This document shows positions 27,138 to 35,989 of a stretch of DNA of 64,000 nt, piece after piece. Both the position numbers and the translations under genes were made by a program. Each line of letters starts with the position of its first letter. The first letter of the stretch is position 1. The notes beneath the pieces are model-generated. The model saw only the letters and a list, made by a program, of their open reading frames with translations. It was not told the origin of the DNA and did no database searches. The stretch covers positions 310,001-374,000 of the forward strand of contig CALSRX010000005.1 in NCBI GenBank assembly GCA_943788865.1, written 5' to 3'. This stretch comes from an uncultured Polaribacter sp. Lineage in GTDB: Bacteria; Bacteroidota; Bacteroidia; Flavobacteriales; Flavobacteriaceae.

Positions 27138-28742
27138 TTATTCCTTCTTTTTTAAGACTTTAGAAGTGTTGATTTCCTTTTTTCTTGGAATTTTATCTCC
27201 TACAACAAAAATATCTTCCATCGTTTTAGGCTGTTCGTCTTCTCTCCATATAAAACCTTTCAAAGTTCTCGCATTTGTGGGTAATTCGTCTGGTGGATAT
27301 GAAGTACCTTCTGGCTTCTGAATGTACTTTACAGATTCTATATTATTTGTTGCATCTAATGTAAACTCTATAGAGCTACATTCTTGTTTGGTGATGGTTT
27401 CTAACAAACCTTCTTCATTTCTATTATAATACACAACTTCTGCATTTCCTTTGACTAAAAAATGTTTGAGTTTACCGTCGATAAATTTCCCGTACATATT
27501 TCTACCTTTAATTTGATTGTAAGTTGCAACACCATCAATTATAGTGTCTAGTTGCACAATTAAGGCGTTGTTTAAAATCTTAAGAGAATCTAATTTGTCG
27601 GTTTCTGTATTGTTTAATAGTTGAATGCTATCACCTGTAATCTGATTTTTTCCTGACCATAAAATCGGATTTTTAAAGAGCCTTGTTAATCCTGTTGTTT
27701 GATTCATATGAATAGAGTCGGCTTTTCCTTGCAAGTCAGATTTAAAGATTTTTACGTCGTGATAAATTCGCATGATTCTCTTTTCTGGTTTACCTGTAAC
27801 CAATAAAGTATCTCCATGGATGTACAACGAATCTTTTTCTATCAAAGAAATAGCAACGGCTCTGTCTACAATATAAACCGAATCTTTTAGTTCAAAAAAC
27901 TCAGCATAATTCCCTTTTGCAATAAAGTTCTGAATGGTGTCTATCACTTTAATATTATTGGTGGCAGAAGCAAACCCTTTAAATTTATCGTAATACAAAC
28001 TATCACCTTCAATAGTTTTATCAGTATAGAAAATTTTTGAGTTTTTTACAAAATGAGAAATCTCTGATTTGGTGTTGTAAAATCCTTTTTCGGTATAAAT
28101 GGTATTGTCTTTTCCTTTGATGGTAGATGGTCCATACAAATAGGCAATGGAAGAGTCTGTATAATAATCTAAATGATCTGATTCTAATACATGCTCTGGA
28201 TTTGTAACCGTTACTCTTGTAGTGGCTGTAAACTTCTTTTCGTTTAAAAAGTAGTTGCCTATTTTGCTTTTAAGGATATTGGTTTCGTCTATTATAATGG
28301 CATGATATTTATAAAATAACAACTGATTTTGTCTATCAAAATTTAAACTATCAGTAGTTAATGTCATTTTCGGGTCTTTCAACACCACGTTACCCCAAGA
28401 CAAGGCTTTTTTGGTGTTTCCATCATAATCTACATAATTACTAGATTGGGTAATGGTATCTCCTTGTTTGATTAAAACATCTCCAAAAGCCTTTGCAAAA
28501 TTTCTTTTTTTATAAAGAATTACTCGCTTTGCAGTTAAAATAGCTCCATCGTGGTAAATTTCTACCAAACGATCCGCATCTTTAGTTAAAATAGTTGCTC
28601 CAGGATACTTCTCTTCATCTATTGTGCTAACACCTGCATAAATAATTTTTATCTTTTTAGCCTCTTGAGAAAAGCTAGCAAAATAGGTGATGAGTAAACT
28701 GAATAAAATAATTTTTTTCAACCGAAATCTAATTTTCAACAA
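27138..28742 (-). CDS. OstA-like protein (LptA/OstA_2 domain)
   Basis: The 534 residues start with a signal peptide (FSLLITYFASFSQ near residue 25). The rest is a long run of beta-strand repeats with the OstA/LptA rhythm, for example YPGATILTKDADRLVEIYHD, TQSSNYVDYDGNTKKALSWG, GDSLYYDKFKGFASATNNIK and GKADSIHMNQTTGLTRLFKN. LptA-type beta-jellyrolls shuttle lipopolysaccharide across the periplasm. Bacteroidota OstA-like proteins are presumed to serve LPS transport or outer-membrane assembly. It forms a two-gene unit with the aminotransferase. Confidence 0.9.
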   Translation of the reverse strand: MLKIRFRLKKIILFSLLITYFASFSQEAKKIKIIYAGVSTIDEEKYPGATILTKDADRLVEIYHDGAILTAKRVILYKKRNFAKAFGDVLIKQGDTITQSSNYVDYDGNTKKALSWGNVVLKDPKMTLTTDSLNFDRQNQLLFYKYHAIIIDETNILKSKIGNYFLNEKKFTATTRVTVTNPEHVLESDHLDYYTDSSIAYLYGPSTIKGKDNTIYTEKGFYNTKSEISHFVKNSKIFYTDKTIEGDSLYYDKFKGFASATNNIKVIDTIQNFIAKGNYAEFFELKDSVYIVDRAVAISLIEKDSLYIHGDTLLVTGKPEKRIMRIYHDVKIFKSDLQGKADSIHMNQTTGLTRLFKNPILWSGKNQITGDSIQLLNNTETDKLDSLKILNNALIVQLDTIIDGVATYNQIKGRNMYGKFIDGKLKHFLVKGNAEVVYYNRNEEGLLETITKQECSSIEFTLDATNNIESVKYIQKPEGTSYPPDELPTNARTLKGFIWREDEQPKTMEDIFVVGDKIPRKKEINTSKVLKKKE

Positions 28743-28795
28743 AAATAGTGAAAAGATTACGGCTTCTTATTAAAGAAAAGTGAAATTTACACAAA

Positions 28796-29101
28796 CTACA
28801 AACGCGATTCTATATATCTGGCTTTCGGAAACAAAATGTTGTTTTCTAAATGTACATGTTGATGCAAGTCATCTTCAAATTCTTTTAGTTTTGCGTACAA
28901 TGCTTTAAAAGTATTACACGCATCTTCTGGAGTTTGATATGCATTTGTCAATTTTGAGATGCGTTTAAAAATGTCTCCAGCATGGTCATGATCTTCTTCC
29001 ATCATTTGTATTGGGTTATTTACCGAATCAAAATATGGCTTTTCTATTTTTGTATGTTCTCTTTTAGCTCTTAGTAATTTTTTTATAAAAGGAAAAAGCA
29101 T
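28796..29101 (-). pseudogene. ric: RIC/ScdA-type di-iron repair protein, N-terminally truncated hemerythrin domain
   Basis: Only 101 residues remain, beginning MLFPFIKKLLRAKREHTKIE. They include MMEEDHDHAGDIFKRIS, EDACNTFKALYAKLKEFEDD and LHQHVHLENNILFPKA, which are the second half of the hemerythrin-like di-iron domain of RIC (YtfE/ScdA), normally about 240 residues. The missing part includes the N-terminal ScdA_N domain and the first pair of iron ligands. The ATG at 29099-29101 sits inside the stem of the purA terminator hairpin, so no ordinary leader or promoter exists. It is either a deletion remnant or, less likely, a stand-alone half domain. Confidence 0.75.
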
Positions 29102-29123
29102 CTTAATTTTAAGATGCTTTTTT
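29093..29123 (-). terminator. purA terminator overlapping the ric remnant start
   Basis: The 12-bp stem AAAAAGCATCTT / AAGATGCTTTTT has a 6-nt loop and lies 23 bases past the purA stop. Its distal arm includes the first codon of the truncated ric gene. Confidence 0.8.
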
Positions 29124-29145
29124 ACATATATAATGTTTAGATTGT

Positions 29146-30417
29146 TTATCTAACAATTGTTTGTTTTCTGTCTGGACCTACTGAAACTATTTTAACAGGC
29201 ACGCCAGTTTCTTTTTCTATAAAAGCAACATAGTCTAGTAAATTTTGTGGCAATTGATCTGCGCTGGTCATTTTAGTTAAATCTTCTTTCCAACCTTTAA
29301 ATTCAGAGTAGTTTACTGAAACATTTTCTGGCTCAATATTATAAGGTAAATATGAAATTTCTTTTCCTTTATAATTGTAAGAGGTACATACTTTTAAAGT
29401 GTCAAATCCAGATAAAACATCACCTTTCATCATCATTAATTGAGTTACCCCATTCACATCTACAGCATATTTTAAAGCCACTAAATCTAGCCAACCACAA
29501 CGTCTTGGTCTTCCTGTAGTAGCACCAAACTCATGTCCAACTTTTGCCATTGTCGCTCCATCTTTATCAAACAATTCAGTTGGAAAAGGACCAGAACCCA
29601 CACGAGTAGTATAGGCTTTGAAAATTCCGAATACATCTCCGATTCTGTTTGGAGCAACTCCTAAACCAGTACATGCACCTGCGGCAGTTGTGTTTGATGA
29701 AGTTACAAATGGATAGGTTCCAAAATCTATATCTAACAAAGAGCCTTGAGCTCCTTCTGCTAAGATGGTTTTTTTATCTTTGATGGCTTGATTTAAAAAC
29801 TCTTCACTATCTATAATTTGTAAGGTTTTTAACTTGTCAATTCCTCTGCGGAACTCAGCCTCTAATTCTTTTAAATTGTATTCAATTTGAACATCAAAAA
29901 AGTTCAACATTTTTATATGCTTTTCTGTTAAAGCATCATATTTGTCTTTCCAATTTTCCAATTCTAAATCTCCAACACGCATACCGTTTCTACCCGTTTT
30001 ATCCATGTATGTTGGACCAATTCCTTTTAGTGTAGAACCAATTTTTGCTTTTCCTTTAGAAGTTTCTGAAGCAGCGTCTAACAATCTATGAGTAGGTAAT
30101 ATTAAGTGTGCTTTTCTAGAAATCAACAATTTAGAAGTATAATCGATATTATGTTTGTCTAAATTCTCTAACTCTTTTTTAAAGATTACAGGATCTATTA
30201 CAACACCGTTTCCAACAACATTTAGAGCTGTTTTATGAAAAATTCCAGACGGAATAGTGTGTAATACATGTTTAAATCCGTCGAAAATTAAAGTATGCCC
30301 TGCATTTGGTCCACCTTGAAAACGAGCAATGATATCGTATTTAGATGTTAGCACGTCTACAATTTTTCCTTTCCCTTCATCTCCCCATTGCAATCCTAGT
30401 AATAAATCTACTGCCAT
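29146..30417 (-). CDS. purA: Adenylosuccinate synthetase
   Basis: The 423 residues are full length. The GTP-binding start is LLGLQWGDEGKGKIVD, with the catalytic Asp/His in GPNAGHTL. ILAEGAQGSLLDIDFGTYPF, NTTAAGACTGLGVAPNRIGD, YTTRVGSGPFPTEL and TTGRPRRCGWLDLVALKYA follow. The enzyme condenses IMP and aspartate with GTP in AMP synthesis. The order rel/spoT - fur - purA on one strand is a block; gaps are 26 and 73 bases. Confidence 0.98.
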   Translation of the reverse strand: MAVDLLLGLQWGDEGKGKIVDVLTSKYDIIARFQGGPNAGHTLIFDGFKHVLHTIPSGIFHKTALNVVGNGVVIDPVIFKKELENLDKHNIDYTSKLLISRKAHLILPTHRLLDAASETSKGKAKIGSTLKGIGPTYMDKTGRNGMRVGDLELENWKDKYDALTEKHIKMLNFFDVQIEYNLKELEAEFRRGIDKLKTLQIIDSEEFLNQAIKDKKTILAEGAQGSLLDIDFGTYPFVTSSNTTAAGACTGLGVAPNRIGDVFGIFKAYTTRVGSGPFPTELFDKDGATMAKVGHEFGATTGRPRRCGWLDLVALKYAVDVNGVTQLMMMKGDVLSGFDTLKVCTSYNYKGKEISYLPYNIEPENVSVNYSEFKGWKEDLTKMTSADQLPQNLLDYVAFIEKETGVPVKIVSVGPDRKQTIVR

Positions 30418-30443
30418 TAGTTGTTGTTAATTGTGTTGTTAGT

Positions 30444-30890
30444 TTATTTCGTTTGTTTTTTTGTACCGTAAAAATAGAGTGAATGATTGTGAATATCAAT
30501 ATCAAAAACTTCTTCTATTGTTTTTTTGATAACCTGAATTCTTGGATCACAAAATTCTTTTACTTCTCCTGTATCCGTTAAAATGACATGATCGTGTTGT
30601 TTGTCAAAATAACTTTTTTCATAATGAGCCATGCTTTGACCACCAAACTGATGTTTTCTAACCAACCCACAATCTAATAATATATCTATAGTGTTGTATA
30701 AAGTGGCTCTACTTACTCGGTAATTTTTATTTTTCATATTGATATATAAAGATTCTATATCAAAATGCTCCTCTAAATCATAAATCTCTCGAAGGATAGC
30801 ATATCTTTCTGGAGTTTTTCTATGTTTTTTAGATTCTAAAAATGTAGTAAAAACATTTTTTACAATGTCTTGATTTTCTTTTGTACCCAT
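30444..30890 (-). CDS. Fur-family transcriptional regulator
   Basis: The 148 residues have the Fur winged helix ([40 protein letters not shown]) and a C-terminal dimerization part with [20 protein letters not shown]. The metal-sensing HDH is present. Where many Fur proteins carry a CxxC pair for structural zinc this one reads LTDTGE, so the structural zinc site is absent, as in some Fur and PerR-like variants. The metal sensed (Fe, Zn, Mn) or peroxide response cannot be decided. A -7 box lies 23 bases upstream. Confidence 0.9.
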   Translation of the reverse strand: MGTKENQDIVKNVFTTFLESKKHRKTPERYAILREIYDLEEHFDIESLYINMKNKNYRVSRATLYNTIDILLDCGLVRKHQFGGQSMAHYEKSYFDKQHDHVILTDTGEVKEFCDPRIQVIKKTIEEVFDIDIHNHSLYFYGTKKQTK

Positions 30891-30912
30891 TTTTCTGAAT
30901 TTACCGAAACGA

Positions 30913-30920
30913 CAAATTTA
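30913..30920 (-). promoter_or_regulatory. -7 box for the Fur-family gene
   Basis: The minus strand reads TAAATTTG (TAnnTTTG), 22 bases before the ATG. Confidence 0.5.
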
Positions 30921-30963
30921 AGGTTATTTATCAATATAATTTAGCTTTTTATACAACTAATAT

Positions 30964-33180
30964 TTACATTGTATTAACACGTTCAATTTTTTGTATACCG
31001 TCTACTTTTTTAATGTTAGAAATTAGCTTGCTTAACTGTGTTTTGTTTTTAACACTAATAGAAATTTTACCTTCAAAAACACCATGATCTCCAGAGATAT
31101 TTATGTTGTGTATATACACATCCATTGTGTTAGAGATGATACGTGTTAAGTTATTTACAATTCCTTTTTTATCATTTCCACTTACTTTTAAAATGGCAGT
31201 AAATTCTTGTTTAGAAGAATCTATCCACGTTGCTTTTAAAACTCTATAGGCGTAATTTGACTGCATTGAAATTGCATTTGGACAATCTTTTTTATGCACC
31301 TTAATTCCGTCGTTTATGGTTAAAAAACCAAACACTTTATCTCCCGGTATAGGATTGCAACATTTAGAAAGCGTATATTCTAATTTTTCATCTTCATTTC
31401 CAAAAACCAGTGCATCAAATTTGTTTGTAACTTCTTCTTTGTCAAAGTTTTCTTTGTTAGGAGAGCGTTTTAGTCGATTCTTAAAAAAGCTTATAAAAGC
31501 ATTGTTTTTTTGACCGACAAAAGCTTTTAATTGTTTGTTATCTATTGCACCATTTCCTATTCGATAAAACAAATCAAAACTTGTTTTTAACGAAAAATAC
31601 GATGCCATTTCATTCACAACTCGATCATTTAATGTAATTTTTAAATGACGTAACTTCCGAATTAAAATAGCCTTTCCTTCTTCGGCAATATTTTTTTCTT
31701 CTTCTTTTAATGCTGCTTTAATTTTGGTTCTTGCACGAGCAGTCATCACAAAATCTAACCATCTAATATTGGGTTTGTTTACAGAAGATGTTTGTACTTC
31801 TACATGATCACCACTTTTTAACTCGTGACTTAGTGGAACTAATTTTCCGTTGACTTTTGCACCTCTACATTTTAAACCCACATCTGTATGAACAGAGAAA
31901 GCAAAATCTAGTGCCGACGCTCCTTTTGGCAAAGATTTTAAATCTCCAAGAGGGGTGAAGACAAAAATTTCTTTAGAGTATAAGTTTAGTTTAAAATCTT
32001 CTACAAAATCTACAGCATCTGTACTTTGATTTTCTAGAGTTTCTTTTAATTTATTTAGCCAAGTATCTAATCCATTTTCTTTTTCTTTTCCTTGTTTGTA
32101 TTTAAAGTGTGCTGCATATCCTTTTTCAGCAATTTCATCCATTCTTTCTGAACGAATTTGCACTTCTACCCATTTACTATCAGGTCCAATAACGGTAATA
32201 TGCAGTGCTTCGTAGCCTGTAGATTTAGGTTGAGAAATCCAATCTCTTAAACGAGAAGGGTTGGGTTTAAAGAAATCTGTTACAATAGAATATATTTTCC
32301 AAGCATCAAATTTTTCATCCACAGATTTGGGTTTAAAAATAATACGAATGGCAAATTTGTCATACACTTCTTCAAAGGAAACATTTTGCTTCAACATTTT
32401 TCTACGGATAGAAAAAATGGATTTACTTCGTCCTTTAATTTGATACTCAAAATCTTCTTTTTGTAAACCTTCGTGCAATATATCCTCAAAAGTATCTATA
32501 TATTTTTGCTGCTCTTCTTTACTCTCTTTTATTTTACTTAAAATGTCAGCATATACTTCTGGTTCTGTGTATTTTAAACCTAAGTCTTCAAGTTCGGTTT
32601 TAATATTATATAAGCCTAATCGATGTGCTAAAGGTGCATAAATATATAAGGTTTCTGATGCAATTTTAACTTGTTTGTTTTCTGGCATCGAATCCATAGT
32701 TTGCATATTATGCAAACGGTCTGCAATTTTTATCAGAATAACACGTACATCATCATTTAAAGTCAGTAGCATTTTTCTGAAATTCTCTGCCTGTATAGAT
32801 GAATCTTGCCCTTTATTTAGTCGAGAAATTTTTGTCAGCCCACTCACAATTCGAGCAATGTTTTGTCCAAACAAACGCTCCATGTCTTCAATGGTATAAT
32901 AGGTGTCTTCTACAACATCGTGTAATAATGCTGCAGCAATAGAGGTAGCACCCAAACCAATTTCGTAAGCCACAATTTTTGCAACTGCAATAGGGTGGTA
33001 GATATAAGGTTCTCCAGACTTTCTTCGCTGATCTGAATGTGCTTCAACAGACAACTCAAAAGCAGCGCGAATTAGCTTTTTATCTTGAGTAGATAAAGTT
33101 TGATACGTTCCTTTTAACAAGTCTTTATATCGCTTAGATATTTCCTTGTTTTCTTCTTCTATGGTTGCCGAATACATCAT
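30964..33180 (-). CDS. spoT: Bifunctional (p)ppGpp synthetase/hydrolase (RelA/SpoT homologue)
   Basis: The 738 residues are the usual length for long RSH proteins. The N-terminal HD hydrolase domain has AHSDQRRKSGEPYIYHPIAV, ALLHDVVEDTYYTIEDMERL and KIADRLHNMQT, all metal ligands present. The synthetase domain has YDKFAIRIIF, WISQPKSTGYEALHITVIG and VEVQIRSERMDEIAEKGYAA. TGS (FVFTPLGDLKSLPKGASALD) and a C-terminal ACT domain (FEGKISISVKNKTQLSKLIS) follow. It makes and degrades the stringent-response alarmone. The residues suggest both activities are kept. Confidence 0.96.
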   Translation of the reverse strand: MMYSATIEEENKEISKRYKDLLKGTYQTLSTQDKKLIRAAFELSVEAHSDQRRKSGEPYIYHPIAVAKIVAYEIGLGATSIAAALLHDVVEDTYYTIEDMERLFGQNIARIVSGLTKISRLNKGQDSSIQAENFRKMLLTLNDDVRVILIKIADRLHNMQTMDSMPENKQVKIASETLYIYAPLAHRLGLYNIKTELEDLGLKYTEPEVYADILSKIKESKEEQQKYIDTFEDILHEGLQKEDFEYQIKGRSKSIFSIRRKMLKQNVSFEEVYDKFAIRIIFKPKSVDEKFDAWKIYSIVTDFFKPNPSRLRDWISQPKSTGYEALHITVIGPDSKWVEVQIRSERMDEIAEKGYAAHFKYKQGKEKENGLDTWLNKLKETLENQSTDAVDFVEDFKLNLYSKEIFVFTPLGDLKSLPKGASALDFAFSVHTDVGLKCRGAKVNGKLVPLSHELKSGDHVEVQTSSVNKPNIRWLDFVMTARARTKIKAALKEEEKNIAEEGKAILIRKLRHLKITLNDRVVNEMASYFSLKTSFDLFYRIGNGAIDNKQLKAFVGQKNNAFISFFKNRLKRSPNKENFDKEEVTNKFDALVFGNEDEKLEYTLSKCCNPIPGDKVFGFLTINDGIKVHKKDCPNAISMQSNYAYRVLKATWIDSSKQEFTAILKVSGNDKKGIVNNLTRIISNTMDVYIHNINISGDHGVFEGKISISVKNKTQLSKLISNIKKVDGIQKIERVNTM

Positions 33181-33242
33181 TACTTAAAAGTAAAACAAAT
33201 AATGAACTGCGCAAAGTTTTTTTACCTTTTTGATGCGTACAA

Positions 33243-34475
33243 TTATTTATTTAAATTTTGCACACGCTGCAATAAGGTAGGATGAGAATAATTCATAAAT
33301 ACATAGGCTGGATGTGGCGTTAAATTACTCAAACTATTTTTTGATAGTTTTTTTAATGAAGAAACTAAGGGCTGTGCAGCAAAAGTTTCCTTAGCGTAAT
33401 TATCTGCTTGGTATTCAAACTTTCTAGAAAGGATGTTCATAAACAATCCTGTAATCTCTGATATTGGTGAATATAAAATTCCGAATACAATCAATCCAAC
33501 ATGAAAACTAGGAGTGGTAATGTTTAGAGCTTCAGAAAATATGGGTAAACTCACAAAGATTGATAAAAGCCAAAAGGTGAATCCTGTTAATAGGATAGAG
33601 GAGAACAAGTTAACAATAATATGTTTGCGTTTATAATGACCCACTTCATGTGCCAAGACAGCAACAATTTCATCTGTTTCTAAATCATTTATCAAGGTGT
33701 CATACAGCGTAATTCTTTTTTGAGAACCAAACCCAGAAAAATAAGCATTTGCTTTTGTAGAACGTTTTGAACCATCAATTACAAAAATATTTTTCAATGT
33801 AAACCCCACTTTTGTAGCATACTTTTCAATGGCTGTTTTCAATTCTCCATCTTCTAAAGGAGTTTGTTTATTAAATAATGGAACAATCAACTTTGCATAA
33901 AATAAATTCATTAACAAAGAAAACACAGCAACTAGTGCCCAAGCATAGATCCAAAAATGAACTCCAGTAAATTGATAAAACCATATAATCAAGGCTAAAA
34001 TTCCGCCACCAAGTAGCGCTGTCATCAATAATCCTTTGATTTTATCAACGATAAAGGTTTTTAGAGTGGTTTTATTAAATCCAAATTTCTCTTCAATCAC
34101 AAAGGTTTTGTAATATGAAAAAGGAGTGTTGATGATGTCTGAGCCAATGATGATAATTCCGAAGAATAATAGTGCAATCACAATAGTATTTGAACTATAA
34201 CTTCTAGCTAGATCATCTACAAATTTAAATCCATCAAAAAAGAAAAAAGATAGTGTTAGTAGTAAAGAGAAAAGCCCTGTTATGTTTGAAAACTTGGCGT
34301 TTGTCTTTTTATAGGCCTGCGATTTTTCGTACTCCTCTTTTTCATATACGTCTTCTAATTCAGTCGGAATGGCATCATCAAAGTGTTTAGCGTTTAAAAA
34401 ATCTAGTATTTTATCAACGATAAAATTGATAATAAGAATGGCAATTAAAATGTAAAATAAAGTAGTTGATGTCAT
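33243..34475 (-). CDS. M48-family metallopeptidase (Ste24/CAAX protease-like)
   Basis: This 410-residue integral membrane protein has about six spans. The zinc motif is VLAHEVGHYKRKH near residue 277 (HExxH), with the third ligand in SRKFEYQADNYAKE. NAYFSGFGSQKRITLYDTLI is the conserved strand before the active site. Ste24-type proteases cleave isoprenylated peptides in eukaryotes; bacterial ones are presumed to degrade membrane proteins. Confidence 0.93.
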   Translation of the reverse strand: MTSTTLFYILIAILIINFIVDKILDFLNAKHFDDAIPTELEDVYEKEEYEKSQAYKKTNAKFSNITGLFSLLLTLSFFFFDGFKFVDDLARSYSSNTIVIALLFFGIIIIGSDIINTPFSYYKTFVIEEKFGFNKTTLKTFIVDKIKGLLMTALLGGGILALIIWFYQFTGVHFWIYAWALVAVFSLLMNLFYAKLIVPLFNKQTPLEDGELKTAIEKYATKVGFTLKNIFVIDGSKRSTKANAYFSGFGSQKRITLYDTLINDLETDEIVAVLAHEVGHYKRKHIIVNLFSSILLTGFTFWLLSIFVSLPIFSEALNITTPSFHVGLIVFGILYSPISEITGLFMNILSRKFEYQADNYAKETFAAQPLVSSLKKLSKNSLSNLTPHPAYVFMNYSHPTLLQRVQNLNK

Positions 34476-34499
34476 AAATAATTCTATTGTGCAAATGTA

Positions 34500-35111
34500 T
34501 TACAAAATTGCTTTTCGAATATAAATCTCAGCAATAATAATATTTGGCACCCAACACAACCATGAAATGATGATATAAGCTTCGTTAAAAGGGATATTTA
34601 AAAGACTCGGTAAGGTAGGTAGCCATAATCTAAGTGTTACAGCAGCAAAGGTAAAAGCATAACTGCGAATCATCCATTTTCTATGGGCTTCAATTTTTTT
34701 CTTTTTGATAGATGTATAGGCATTGAATGTAGTATAAAACCATCCAATAGCTAAGAAAGAAAAACCAAGTTGAGAAACAATTCCGCCATTGGCATAAAAG
34801 GCAATATACAACCCAGTAATTGAACTCAATAAAACAGCAATCACATAGATTTTTCCTAAAAGACGATGCAATTTTAATCGTTTAGCACGAATCCGTTTAG
34901 AAAACTGAGACCAACCAACCAATAATGAAATTCCGTCAAAATAGATGTGGGTAAAAAACGCAATTCTCCACAATGTATTAGTTAAAAGACTTGCCGATTT
35001 TGAGCGAAGAAAACCTTCAGCTTCCATATCAACAATCATATATATCAATGGATAGATTCCTATACAAATTGAAAACACTGCAATAACCCAATATCTAATA
35101 TTACTTTTCAT
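34500..35111 (-). CDS. DUF2306 membrane protein
   Basis: I chose ATG 35109-35111 (MKSNIRYWVIAVFSICIGIY) because the longer ORF start overlaps the upstream methyltransferase gene. The 203 residues form about six membrane segments, with HIYFDGISLLVGWSQFSKRI and KLHRLLGKIYVIAVLLSSIT matching DUF2306, plus HRKWMIRSYAFTFAAVTLRL. The conserved histidines (FFTHI, LHRLLG, AHRKWM) suggest possible cofactor binding, but the function is unknown. It lies 10 bases downstream of the methyltransferase stop, likely the same transcript. Confidence 0.88.
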   Translation of the reverse strand: MKSNIRYWVIAVFSICIGIYPLIYMIVDMEAEGFLRSKSASLLTNTLWRIAFFTHIYFDGISLLVGWSQFSKRIRAKRLKLHRLLGKIYVIAVLLSSITGLYIAFYANGGIVSQLGFSFLAIGWFYTTFNAYTSIKKKKIEAHRKWMIRSYAFTFAAVTLRLWLPTLPSLLNIPFNEAYIIISWLCWVPNIIIAEIYIRKAIL

Positions 35112-35121
35112 AATTTTCTCA

Positions 35122-35925
35122 TTAATTAAATCCTCGCTGACGTTTGGCTTCAAAAATTACAATCGCCGCAGCAACAGAAACATTCATGGAATCAATTTCA
35201 CCTTGCATTGGTATGTAAATATTCTGTGTTGCTGCAATTCTCAATTCTTCTGACAGCCCAGTGTCTTCTGTTCCAACGATAATGGCAGTTGCTTTGGTGT
35301 AATCTTCTTGATGATATTCGTTTGAGTTTTGTAAAGTAGTTGCAAACGAATTGATTTTTTTTTCTTTTAAAAAAGTAATAATTTCTTCTGTTGTTCCTGT
35401 GGCAACTTGATTGGTAAATAAACATCCAACACTAGAACGAATGATGTTTGGGTTAAACATATCGGTCTTTGGATTTGCAATCAAAACGGCATCTAAATCT
35501 GCAGCATCTGCAGTTCTTAACAATGCGCCAATATTACCAGGTTTTTCTGGTGCTTCTGCAATTAATAATAGTGGAGCACTAGTAGAAAATTGAATAGTAT
35601 CTAATGAAAAATTCTTCGTTTTTGCCAAAGCTATAATTCCTTCTGTAGAATTTCTATAAGCTATTTTCTGATATACTTCTTTCGTAACAGAAATGATTTC
35701 TGTTGCTGAAGTTGAATAACTACTCAATACATTTTCAGTTATAAAATCATCACAAAACAGAAGAGTAGTAATGCTGTAATTTCCTTTTATAGCTAAAGAA
35801 ATTTCGCGCTTTCCTTCAATAACAAACAAACCATTTTTTTTTCGCTCACGAGATCTCTCTTGGAGTTTTAATATGTTTTTGATTGTAGAATTTTGAAAAC
35901 TTTCAATGTGCTTCATATCCAACAA
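35122..35925 (-). CDS. TrmH/SpoU-family RNA methyltransferase
   Basis: The 267 residues have an N-terminal substrate-binding part (LQERSRERKKNGLFVIEGKR) and the SPOUT knot. LLIAEAPEKPGNIGALLRTA is motif 1 with the catalytic Arg, followed by MFNPNIIRSSVGCLF, IIVGTEDTGLSEEL (motif 2) and IPMQGEIDSMNVSVAAAIVI (motif 3). It methylates a ribose 2'-OH in tRNA or rRNA using SAM. Start could also be the ATG three codons in (MKHIESF). Confidence 0.93.
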   Translation of the reverse strand: MLDMKHIESFQNSTIKNILKLQERSRERKKNGLFVIEGKREISLAIKGNYSITTLLFCDDFITENVLSSYSTSATEIISVTKEVYQKIAYRNSTEGIIALAKTKNFSLDTIQFSTSAPLLLIAEAPEKPGNIGALLRTADAADLDAVLIANPKTDMFNPNIIRSSVGCLFTNQVATGTTEEIITFLKEKKINSFATTLQNSNEYHQEDYTKATAIIVGTEDTGLSEELRIAATQNIYIPMQGEIDSMNVSVAAAIVIFEAKRQRGFN

Positions 35926-35956
35926 ATGTATTTATTTCATTTTAATTAAAAACAAT

Positions 35957-35988
35957 AAAAAAGGCTCTGAATTTTCAGAGCCTTTTTT
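35957..35988 (-). terminator. Terminator of the amidohydrolase operon
   Basis: The perfect 14-bp stem AAAAAAGGCTCTGA / TCAGAGCCTTTTTT with an ATTT loop starts 1 base past the stop of the 428-residue amidohydrolase. Confidence 0.9.
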
Positions 35989-35989
35989 G

